A DNA stretch of 25,570 bases from the NCBI GenBank assembly GCA_030695705.1, contig JAUYPS010000018.1:1-25570 (forward strand), in the 5' to 3' direction. Shown piece after piece: positions 12,800 through 19,156 of this stretch. A model generated the notes under the pieces. The model was not told the DNA's origin, did not search any database, and saw only the letters and a list, made by a program, of their open reading frames with translations. Source of the DNA: a bacterium. Its GTDB lineage: Bacteria; Patescibacteriota; Minisyncoccia; 2-02-FULL-40-12; IGHO2-12-FULL-4. Made by a program: the position numbers and the translations under genes. How positions within the stretch are numbered: position 1 is the first letter of the stretch; the number at the start of each line of letters is the position of its first letter.

Positions 12800-13813
12800 A
12801 TGAGCATGTTTGTAAAGAAAATTGGCATTGATTTGGGAACCACCAATACTTTGGTTTTTGTGCCGAAAAAAGGAATCATTATCAACGAACCGTCGGTGGT
12901 TTCTATTTCCATTTTAGATAATAAAATTATCGCAATCGGTAATGAAGCCAAAGCCATGATCGGTAGAGCGCCTGAAAGTATTATTGTTTCCAGACCGCTT
13001 AAAGACGGGGTGATTGCCGACTACCGCGTAACCGAAGCTATGCTTAGGTATTTTATAAAAAAGGCGGTCGGAAAAATTGGAATGGTAAAACCGGAGGTTT
13101 TGATCTCCGTCCCGGCCGGCATCACTTCTACTGAACGAAGAGCGGTTATTGAGGCCTCCATGGCGGCCGGAGCCAAGGCATCTTATTTGGTTAAAGAACC
13201 GGTCTTGGCGGCCATTGGCGCCAAGGTAGCCATTAACAGTGCCTCCGGAAATATGATTTTAAATATCGGTGGCGGCACAGTGGAAGTGGCTATCATTAGC
13301 TTGGGAGGAATAGTAAATGCTTCCTCGGCTAGAGTGGGGGGGAACAAAATAGATGCGGCTATCGTCGATTACATTAAAAAAAAACATGGGCTGGCCATTG
13401 GAGACCGCACGGCCGAGCTAATTAAGATCGCCATTGGTAGCGCTGTAAAACAAAGCAATGAAGAAAAAATTAACGTAAGAGGAAGAGATCTGACTACCGG
13501 TTATCCAAAAACGGTCGAAATCGGTTCCAATGAAATTACCGAAGCCATGCAAGATCAACTAAGAGAAATAATCCAGACCATTAAAAATGTTCTACAAGAT
13601 ACTCCACCGGAACTTTGTTCTGATATTATCGATAAAGGCATCATCATTTCCGGCGGGGGAGCGCTGTTAAAAAATATCGATACCCTGGTTACCAAAGTCA
13701 CCGGCGTGTCTTGCCGTATCGCCGACGATCCGCTTCTCTGCGTGGCTAAAGGCACCGGCGTGGTCTTGGACAACTTAGAGGTTTATAAGAAAAATATCAT
13801 GACTAAAAGATAA
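12800..13813 (+). CDS. mreB: Rod-shape-determining protein MreB
   Basis: MreB is a bacterial actin that forms membrane-bound filaments guiding cell-wall synthesis. At 337 aa the fold is complete: phosphate-1 loop KKIGIDLGTTNTLVFV, connect region SVPAGITSTERRAVIEA, phosphate-2 region LNIGGGTVEVAIISLGG and adenosine loop IIISGGGALLKNID. The ATG at 12806 (MFVKKIGIDLG) fits both the family N-terminus and the predicted transcript start better than 12800, so the true protein may be 335 aa. No mreC or mreD follows; the next gene is a glycosyltransferase 9 bp on, so mreB appears to lead the polysaccharide cluster and may be co-transcribed with it. Confidence 0.95.
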   Translation: MSMFVKKIGIDLGTTNTLVFVPKKGIIINEPSVVSISILDNKIIAIGNEAKAMIGRAPESIIVSRPLKDGVIADYRVTEAMLRYFIKKAVGKIGMVKPEVLISVPAGITSTERRAVIEASMAAGAKASYLVKEPVLAAIGAKVAINSASGNMILNIGGGTVEVAIISLGGIVNASSARVGGNKIDAAIVDYIKKKHGLAIGDRTAELIKIAIGSAVKQSNEEKINVRGRDLTTGYPKTVEIGSNEITEAMQDQLREIIQTIKNVLQDTPPELCSDIIDKGIIISGGGALLKNIDTLVTKVTGVSCRIADDPLLCVAKGTGVVLDNLEVYKKNIMTKR

Positions 13814-13821
13814 GGTACTAT

Positions 13822-15045
13822 ATGAAAGATATGAAAGATACGAAAATCGCTTTAGTTCATGATTGGATTTTGGGATTGGGGGGAGCGGAGAGGACGCTAA
13901 AAGTTTTGCATGAGATGTTTCCACAAGCCCCGGTTTATACATTTTTCTATGATAAAAAATTCACAGACCGGTTTTTGCCGAACGCAGATATAAGACCATC
14001 TTTCATCCAAAACTTATACAAATTAAAAATTCTGAATCACAAACTGTTCCTTCCTTTTCTGCCGATCGCTGCCGAATCATTTGATTTAAGTAATTTCGAC
14101 TTGGTAATTTCATCCTCCATAGCTTTCTCCAAAGGGTTAATTTTAAAACCGAAAACAAAACATATCTGCTACTGCTACAGCCCGACCAGATTTCTATGGG
14201 ACTGGCATCAAGAATACAGTAAACAAAACAATAGTTGGATGGTAAAAGTTGTTCAACACTTTTTGAGAATCTGGGACCGACAAGCCGCTAATCGGGTAGA
14301 TCAATTTGTGGCCATATCTAAAAATGTTCAGCAGCGCATTAAAAAATACTACGGACGCGATGCGACTGTTATTTACCCGCCAGTCGGCGAGTATATATCC
14401 TCTCAGGACGCCGATTTTCCCAGCGAGAAAATCGGCTCGCCGTCGTCTGTGGATTTTGTCCGAAGTGAAGAAATTATACTTCGTCCAAACCATGCAATCC
14501 ACAGCCGACAGCGCCCTCTAGGACATATACTCGCCGACTGGCGGCCGGATTACTTCTTAATCGTTTCTCGTCTTTTTTCGCACAAAAATATAGACATCGC
14601 CATCAAGGCATTTAATAAACTAGAGCTGCCTTTGGTGATTATCGGTTCCGGACCTGAATATAGACGGCTCAAAAAAATGGTTAAGAATAAATCTATGATA
14701 AAATTACTGGGAGAAGTCACGGACGATGAATTAGGTGATTACTATGCCAATGCTAGGGCCTTTATTATGCCCCAAGAAGAGGACTTTGGCATGACTCCTT
14801 TGGAAGCTATGCAATTTGGCAAACCAGTTCTGGCTTTGCGCCAAGGAGGAGCGCTAGAGTATGTTTTGGAAGGAATCAATGGAGAGTTTTTTGACGACCC
14901 CCATTCGGCAGTTCTGGCCGACGGCGTCCGCCGGTTAAATGAAAATTTTAAAAATTACAGCCCTTTAGTGACTAAAAAAACTGCGGAAAAATTTTCACGC
15001 AGTAGATTTGAAGAAGAAATAAAGAATGTCCTAAATAAAGTTTAA
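13822..15045 (+). CDS. GT4-family glycosyltransferase carrying an in-frame palindromic insertion
   Basis: This 407-aa GT-B fold transferase adds a sugar from an activated donor to a growing cell-surface glycan. The N-terminal acceptor half starts KIALVHDWILGLGGAERTLK. The C-terminal donor half has DYFLIVSRLFSHKNIDIAIK, EDFGMTPLEAMQFGKPVLAL and the acidic E...E motif. Between ATVIYPPV and DYFLIVSR, where relatives have a short linker, about 56 residues (186-241) are encoded wholly by palindromic element A1 (SSVDFVRSEEIILRPNHAIH is part of it). The insertion is low in secondary-structure logic but lies at the hinge between the two domains, a site that may tolerate it. The frame is open throughout. 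Two starts (13822 and 13831) are possible owing to a repeated MKD. A 9-bp gap from mreB suggests one operon. Confidence 0.88.
   Translation: MKDMKDTKIALVHDWILGLGGAERTLKVLHEMFPQAPVYTFFYDKKFTDRFLPNADIRPSFIQNLYKLKILNHKLFLPFLPIAAESFDLSNFDLVISSSIAFSKGLILKPKTKHICYCYSPTRFLWDWHQEYSKQNNSWMVKVVQHFLRIWDRQAANRVDQFVAISKNVQQRIKKYYGRDATVIYPPVGEYISSQDADFPSEKIGSPSSVDFVRSEEIILRPNHAIHSRQRPLGHILADWRPDYFLIVSRLFSHKNIDIAIKAFNKLELPLVIIGSGPEYRRLKKMVKNKSMIKLLGEVTDDELGDYYANARAFIMPQEEDFGMTPLEAMQFGKPVLALRQGGALEYVLEGINGEFFDDPHSAVLADGVRRLNENFKNYSPLVTKKTAEKFSRSRFEEEIKNVLNKV
14377..14544. repeat. Nested palindromic element A1, inside the GT4 gene
   Basis: The outer arms are 25 bp with one mismatch (14377-14401 and 14520-14544); the first 20 bp, CCGCCAGTCGGCGAGTATAT, pair perfectly. 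Inside lie a 10-bp hairpin GCCGATTTTC/GAAAATCGGC (14410-14436) and a 79-bp core (14437-14515) that folds on CTGTGGATT/AATCCACAG. The core matches element A2 at 78 of 79 positions in inverted orientation. The whole element is 168 bp, exactly 56 codons. Confidence 0.93.
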
Positions 15046-15200
15046 TGTTTTAATAATCCTGATAAAGGAAGGTATAAACCACTCGAAAAAATACTAGCGA
15101 CTATGAGTCCTAAAAAATTGTCACTACTCAATTTTCCTACAACTGCCCCAATAACTACTCCAACACACACGGCAACAAATATCGCCAGAATATTTTTCAT
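15042..15200 (-). CDS. Possible small two-helix membrane protein (52 aa)
   Basis: A minus-strand frame fills the gap between two plus-strand glycosyltransferase genes. It begins MKNILAIFVAVCVGVVIGAV, then VGKLSSDNF, then a second hydrophobic run LGLIVASIFSSGLYLPLSGL, and ends KH. This reads as two membrane helices joined by a short polar turn, with a GxxxG-like face in the first. Its stop codon overlaps the stop of the upstream glycosyltransferase by 4 bp. The start is 5 bp from the next gene's start on the other strand, so they would be divergently transcribed from almost nothing. No family recognised. The amphipathic logic supports it, but its small size and antisense orientation in a same-strand cluster leave real doubt. 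Confidence 0.5.
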   Translation of the reverse strand: MKNILAIFVAVCVGVVIGAVVGKLSSDNFLGLIVASIFSSGLYLPLSGLLKH

Positions 15201-15205
15201 ATAAT

Positions 15206-16153
15206 ATGTCTCCTCATGTTTTTATAATCATCCTCCAGTACAACCGTTCACAAGACACGACCAAGTGCCTTGATTCTATTGGGAAACTTACTTATCCCAA
15301 TTTCCAAACAATCGTAGTGGACAATGCTTCTGAAAGTACTGAAAAATATAATATAAAAAATCACGTTAAAAGTCAAGGTAATATTGTTGTACTTGAAAAT
15401 GAAAAAAATCTTGGCTATGCCGGCGGAAATAATGTAGGAATAAAATACGCCCTTGAGCATGGCGCCGACTATGTTTTTATTTTAAATAACGATACGACTG
15501 TCGAACCAGATTTACTAAGCAAACTAGTGACCACTACAGAAGAAGACACAAAAGTAGGCATAGTAGGACCAGCCATCAAAGAAGGGGACGGACGAGTAGC
15601 TTACTATGGAAAGATCTCTTGGTTAAAAGCAGAATTAAAACATGTTTATAAAAAATCAGAAATACACCCACTCGAAAATTCCCGAGCGAAGAGTCGAGGG
15701 TCGAGAGTGGGTGGTATTTCTGATTTTTTAGGACCAAAGGAGTATGTAATCGGGGCGGCTATGCTGATTAAAAAAGAAGTATTGGAAAAGATAGACGGCT
15801 TTGATGAGATATATTTCCTATATTTCGAAGACGCCGACCTCTGCCTGCGGGCTCAATTAGCCGGCTATAGGCTCAAAATCGCCCCAGAAACAACGATTTA
15901 CCACCAAGTGTCTGCCAGCACCTCTGCTCTTGGCAAACCGCTGATTTTACGGTATCATATGAGGAACGCCTTAATATTTAACTCGCTCAACGGCCCTTGG
16001 CCGGTTAAGTTCAGTTTGATTTTCTGGTCCGCTTATATTCTGTTGAAAAACTTCGTAAAAGTTTTTCTTTTCCCGGCCAAAGTACCGGCTGGCGAAGCAA
16101 TCATCGACGGCGTCCTGGATTTTTATAAAAACAGATATGGACAGATAGATTAA
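15206..16153 (+). CDS. GT2-family glycosyltransferase carrying palindromic insertion B1
   Basis: This 315-aa GT-A transferase resembles rhamnosyltransferase/WcaA-type enzymes. Donor-binding landmarks are IIILQYNRSQDTTKCLDSI, IVVDNASEST, NLGYAGGNNVGI and the metal-binding acidic pair in FILNNDTTVEP (about 94-104). The acceptor side has YVIGAAMLIKKEVLEKIDGF and FLYFEDADLCLRAQLAGY. A C-terminal hydrophobic stretch (SLIFWSAYILLKNFVKVFLF, about 272-291) probably binds the membrane. Residues 148-175 (around HPLENSRAKSRGSRVGG) come from palindromic element B1, inserted in a variable loop before the YVIGAAM strand with the frame kept. The enzyme is likely to act on lipid-linked glycan at the inner face of the membrane. 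Confidence 0.9.
   Translation: MSPHVFIIILQYNRSQDTTKCLDSIGKLTYPNFQTIVVDNASESTEKYNIKNHVKSQGNIVVLENEKNLGYAGGNNVGIKYALEHGADYVFILNNDTTVEPDLLSKLVTTTEEDTKVGIVGPAIKEGDGRVAYYGKISWLKAELKHVYKKSEIHPLENSRAKSRGSRVGGISDFLGPKEYVIGAAMLIKKEVLEKIDGFDEIYFLYFEDADLCLRAQLAGYRLKIAPETTIYHQVSASTSALGKPLILRYHMRNALIFNSLNGPWPVKFSLIFWSAYILLKNFVKVFLFPAKVPAGEAIIDGVLDFYKNRYGQID
15649..15730. repeat. Nested palindromic element B1, inside the GT2 gene
   Basis: Perfect 17-bp arms (TAAAAAATCAGAAATAC at 15649-15665 and its complement at 15714-15730) enclose a 48-bp core beginning ACCCACTCGAAAATTCCCGA and ending GTCGAGAGTGGGTG. The 47-bp core matches B2 at 45 positions, while the arms have only the inner ATAC/GTAT in common. Confidence 0.93.
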
Positions 16154-16156
16154 CGA

Positions 16157-16304
16157 AACAAATAGTATCTCATTGAGGCGCTGTCGGCTGTGGATTGCAC
16201 GGTTTGGACGAAGTATAATTTCTTCACTTCGGACAAAATCCACAGACGACGGCGAGCGAAGCGAATCGCTGGTGAGCGAGTGTCCGAAGGAGATACTATT
16301 TGTT
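16157..16304. repeat. Nested palindromic element A2, between two glycosyltransferase genes
   Basis: Perfect 15-bp arms (AACAAATAGTATCTC at 16157-16171 and its complement at 16290-16304) enclose the 79-bp family-A core at 16177-16255. The core is 78/79 identical to A1 in inverted orientation. A further part, 16256-16289, shares only the TCGCTGG loop and a GTCC with A1. The element fills the whole gap between the GT2 stop (16153) and the next ATG (16315). Confidence 0.93.
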
Positions 16305-16314
16305 GAAATTGAAT

Positions 16315-17460
16315 ATGTTACGAATTGGTATTGAGTGCCATGCCCTGGAAACCAACAGGTGGGGGGTAGGGCACCACTTAGCAAAACTACTGGAAGAAAT
16401 ATCTATAAAATCTGAACTCGCCAACGAGTTCAGATTTTATCTTTACTTCAAGAGCCATATTCCCAATGATCCTTATTTAAATAACCCAATTTTTGTAAAA
16501 AAAGTTCTAAAACTTCCTATCATCGGCCCCTCTTTCAATATTTTTTTTCATATTCTTTTGCCTTTGGCTTATTTTCGAGACCGGCTCAAAGCAGTTTTTT
16601 TCGCCAACTTTATGCTGCCGGCTTTTTTTATAGGAAAATCTTTAGTGGTCCTAACCAACGACGTCCATTACGAATATACTCAAGGACAACTGCCTTTCCG
16701 CTACAAACTGGCATACCGGCTTTTCGCCAACTGGGCTGCTTGGCATGCCACCAAAATCACCACTTACACAAACTCTGCGAAAGATGAGATAGTAAGGGTG
16801 TTTGGGGTTAGTTCGGACAGAATTTCCGTAAATTATTTAGGTATAGATACCAAAGTTATCCACACCCCAGGTCCAACCTTGCGTGTGGATAACTACTTAA
16901 TGTACGCCGGGCAGGCCTTTGCACGCCGGCGAGCCAAAGAAACTATTCAGGCCTTTGCTATTTTAGCTCCAAAATATCCTGACTTGAAATTGATTCTGGT
17001 TGGACAAGACAAATACAATCCTCCGATTTTGAAAAATCTTGTTAAAGAAACAAACCAAAAATTGGGAAGAGAGCGGATTGTTTATTACAGTTACATAGAA
17101 AAAGACGAGGAATTACAGAAACTAATTGCCGGAGCAAAATTATTTATTTATCTCTCTTCTTCAGAGGCCTTCGGTCTCCCGCCTCTAGAGGCGTTGGCCA
17201 CCGGAGTTCCGCCAGTTGTAAAAGAAAATACATTAAATCGAGAACTTTATGAAGGAAATGCTTTTTACGTGAAAAATGAAAAAGACCCGGTTCAAATCGC
17301 TGCTGCCTTGGAAAGCGCTTTGGAAAACACAATCCATCAAGAAGAAATAATTAAAAATTCAGAAAAAGTTGTTTCAAAGTTCACTTGGGAAAATCACACT
17401 GAAAAGTTTTTAAAAACGATTAGAGAAATAGTCAACGCGAGAGGCTCTCGGGGTACATAG
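16315..17460 (+). CDS. GT4-family glycosyltransferase with internal palindromes
   Basis: I start at the ATG at 16315 (MLRIGIECHALETNRWGVGH), 381 aa; an upstream TTG at 16300 lies in the arm of element A2. The GT-B landmarks are GVGHHLAKLLEEI (near residue 17), YLMYAGQAFARRRAKETIQA (about 195-214), and SSSEAFGLPPLEALATGVPP with its acidic pair (about 282-301), which binds the nucleotide sugar. It likely uses a nucleotide sugar to extend the surface polysaccharide. Two more palindromes lie in the gene: a 16-bp-arm hairpin at codons 31-42 and a pair of inverted DnaA-box sequences at codons 181-193. The last residues (RGSRGT) and the TAG stop lie in element C1, so the original C-terminus may have been replaced. 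Confidence 0.88.
   Translation: MLRIGIECHALETNRWGVGHHLAKLLEEISIKSELANEFRFYLYFKSHIPNDPYLNNPIFVKKVLKLPIIGPSFNIFFHILLPLAYFRDRLKAVFFANFMLPAFFIGKSLVVLTNDVHYEYTQGQLPFRYKLAYRLFANWAAWHATKITTYTNSAKDEIVRVFGVSSDRISVNYLGIDTKVIHTPGPTLRVDNYLMYAGQAFARRRAKETIQAFAILAPKYPDLKLILVGQDKYNPPILKNLVKETNQKLGRERIVYYSYIEKDEELQKLIAGAKLFIYLSSSEAFGLPPLEALATGVPPVVKENTLNRELYEGNAFYVKNEKDPVQIAAALESALENTIHQEEIIKNSEKVVSKFTWENHTEKFLKTIREIVNARGSRGT
16405..16440. repeat. Perfect simple palindrome inside the GT4 gene
   Basis: Arms of 16 bp (ATAAAATCTGAACTCG and its exact complement) enclose a 4-base loop CCAA. It is entirely coding and has no core. Such a perfect stem is unlikely by chance in a coding sequence. Confidence 0.9.
16855..16893. 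repeat. Inverted pair of perfect DnaA-box sequences inside the GT4 gene
   Basis: GTTATCCACAC (16855-16865) and GTGTGGATAAC (16883-16893) form an 11-bp stem around a 17-base loop. Each arm contains the consensus DnaA box TTATCCACA. It may be another hairpin insertion rather than a functional site. Confidence 0.8.
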
Positions 17461-17508
17461 TTTTCGTTTTAATATCTTAAAACAAAAACTGTACTCCTGC
17501 GCCTCTGG
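17440..17508. repeat. Palindromic element C1, at a gene end
   Basis: A near-palindrome built on AGTTTTCGTTTTAA-TATC-TTAAAACAAAAACT with outer AGAGGC/GCCTCT. Its reverse complement aligns along its length with C3 (CCAGAGGCG, GTTTTTGT and AGGCCTCT-type blocks). It overlaps the end of the GT4 gene, provides its TAG at 17458-17460, and ends 4 bp before the next ATG. There is no T tract, so it is not a classic terminator. Confidence 0.75.
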
Positions 17509-17512
17509 ATGT

Positions 17513-19156
17513 ATGTCTACATTACGCAAACCAATTAATATAGTTTTTCTTATCCAGGTTATGATTGTTTTTTTGGTGGCTTTCGGGATTTGGCCAAGAT
17601 TCTTAATCATCCCTCTAGCCGCCTTAATTGCTTTTTTTGTTTTATGGACTAATCTTGAAACATCAACTTCTTTTTTCATCCGTTCCATCCCGCTCTTTGT
17701 GGCTATTCCTTTCACCGGCTATTTTGACTCTTTTAATATCTGGCGCATTGCCTCCGGATTGATTTTTCTCAAATGGTTCTACAAATCGTCTGGAGGCGGA
17801 GTGGGAACAGTTTTTGAGAGCTTGCGGGTCAAAAACTTTGTTCCCCGAAGCCTCACGCGATATCCTGTATCCTTTTTGCTGATTACTTTTCTTTTAACTT
17901 CTATCTTATCTTTCTTCGTTGCCGAAAATCTTTTTTCCGGAATCAAAAGAGTAATTTACTTGGTTAACTTAACCCTAATGCCGATTGTTGTATATGATTT
18001 GATAAAAAAAAACCACGCCATTACGGAAAAGTTTCTGAGAAGCATTCTTATTTCCGGCGTCATTGTGACCGGCGTTGGATTAATCCAATTAATCAGCGCC
18101 TACCTTATGCCTCTTGATGCCTTCTTGGATTTTTGGGGCAACACTGTTCAGCTTGGATTCTACGGCTCACAATGGGCAAGTATCGCCATAGAAGCCAATA
18201 CCTGGTTCGCTTATTTCGGTGATCAATTGTCTTTACGGATTTTTTCTACTTTCACGGACTCACATTCTTTTCCGGTCTATCTTCTGATGACTATCCCGGC
18301 ACTATTAGCTATTTCTTTAAATAAAGTTTTTACACAATCTAACCAGAAGCAGAGGTTGATTATCCTACTACCATTTTTTTATCTTTTGGCCATTTTAAGC
18401 GGCACCAGAGGTATATGGTTGGCCATTTTGGCCCCACTGTTGGCTTGGCCGGTTTTGGCTAGATTTTTAAAACAGAGAGGAGATATTCCAGGAAAGAAAA
18501 TTTTAAAAAAACTTGGGTTACTTTTACTGCCCTTTTTTATTCTTTTTGCGGCCGCTTTTCCTATCATGGGTTCAAATCAATTCTGGGTCGAAAAAGAGAA
18601 TAATCAAATCTTGGCTAAACGGATCCGTTCTATTCTTGATTTAAATGAAACCTCCAATAGCGGACGAGTGGAAATCTGGAAAAAAACCATATCTTCAATA
18701 ATACGCCACCCGGTGTTAGGAGTGGGGATCGGCAATTTTCCAACAGTTCTTTCCCAGCATACCGATCTAGCCAAGGCGGGCTCTTCTGCCCATAACTTAT
18801 ATCTGCATATTGTCGCCGAAATCGGCCTGATCGGACTGCTGGCCGCCTTGGGTATTTTGGGGATAATTTTAAGAAGAGCATTGATGTTATTCACAGCCAA
18901 TCAGCCATACACCCACTCGAAAATTCCCGAGCGATCAGTCGAGGGTCGAGAGTGGGTCGGTATGGCTGATTGGCACAGTATTAAAATTTACAGCGCCGCC
19001 TTTATCCTTTACAGTTTGTGGATTTTGTTTTATTGTTTAACGGACGCAATTCTCTTTGATGAGCGCATTTTTCTAGTTTTCGCCATAAATTCGTCAATAA
19101 TTCTGGGGCTCTCTAAAAGTTCTGAAATTCATGCCAAATCCTCTGGTTACAATTAA
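17513..19156 (+). CDS. O-antigen ligase / Wzy-type polymerase family membrane protein with two palindromic insertions
   Basis: This 547-aa integral membrane protein has about 10-12 hydrophobic helices, the first at residues 8-28 and 30-46. The Wzy_C signature is clear: ILSGTRGIWLAILAPLLAWP (about 295-314), then a large external loop with NSGRVEIWKKTISSIIRHPV, GVGIGNFP and SSAHNLYLHIVAEIGLIGLL, carrying the Arg and His expected at the active site. The enzyme would polymerise lipid-linked repeat units or transfer the glycan to an acceptor on the outer membrane face. Two palindromic elements are translated within it: C2 at residues 94-115 (GVGTVFESLRVKNF) and B2 at 462-488 (THSKIPERSVEGREWVG), both in loops between helices, so function could survive. 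Its end overlaps the next gene by 26 bp. Confidence 0.88.
   Translation: MSTLRKPINIVFLIQVMIVFLVAFGIWPRFLIIPLAALIAFFVLWTNLETSTSFFIRSIPLFVAIPFTGYFDSFNIWRIASGLIFLKWFYKSSGGGVGTVFESLRVKNFVPRSLTRYPVSFLLITFLLTSILSFFVAENLFSGIKRVIYLVNLTLMPIVVYDLIKKNHAITEKFLRSILISGVIVTGVGLIQLISAYLMPLDAFLDFWGNTVQLGFYGSQWASIAIEANTWFAYFGDQLSLRIFSTFTDSHSFPVYLLMTIPALLAISLNKVFTQSNQKQRLIILLPFFYLLAILSGTRGIWLAILAPLLAWPVLARFLKQRGDIPGKKILKKLGLLLLPFFILFAAAFPIMGSNQFWVEKENNQILAKRIRSILDLNETSNSGRVEIWKKTISSIIRHPVLGVGIGNFPTVLSQHTDLAKAGSSAHNLYLHIVAEIGLIGLLAALGILGIILRRALMLFTANQPYTHSKIPERSVEGREWVGMADWHSIKIYSAAFILYSLWILFYCLTDAILFDERIFLVFAINSSIILGLSKSSEIHAKSSGYN
17789..17855. repeat. Palindromic element C2, inside the O-antigen ligase gene
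   Basis: Imperfect arms GAGGCGGAGTGGGAACAG/CTTTGTTCCCCGAAGCCTC bring together GTTTTTG and CAAAAAC. It aligns with C3 with the same block order (GGCGGAG, GGAACAGTTTTTG, CTTG, CAAAAACTTTGTTC, GCCTC). The frame stays open through it. Confidence 0.8.
18896..18974. repeat. Nested palindromic element B2, inside the O-antigen ligase gene
   Basis: Perfect 15-bp arms (GCCAATCAGCCATAC at 18896-18910 and its complement at 18960-18974) enclose the family-B core at 18911-18957, identical to B1 at 45 of 47 positions. It lies in the same DNA orientation as B1 but is read in a different frame. Confidence 0.93.

Noticed and set aside
15090..15125. Possible degenerate family-B copy (CCACTCGAAAAAATACTAGC)
   Set aside because: Similarity to the B core is limited to the first ten or so bases and scattered matches, there are no arms, and it can be coding in the small membrane ORF.
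18074..18087. Perfect 14-bp palindrome TTGGATTAATCCAA
   Set aside because: It is short, has no loop or core, and is plausible by chance in 25 kb.
14377..18974. Reading the palindromes as ordinary transcription terminators
   Set aside because: Several lie mid-gene with the frame open, none has a T tract after the stem, and real terminators in this window look quite different (single stem plus T run).
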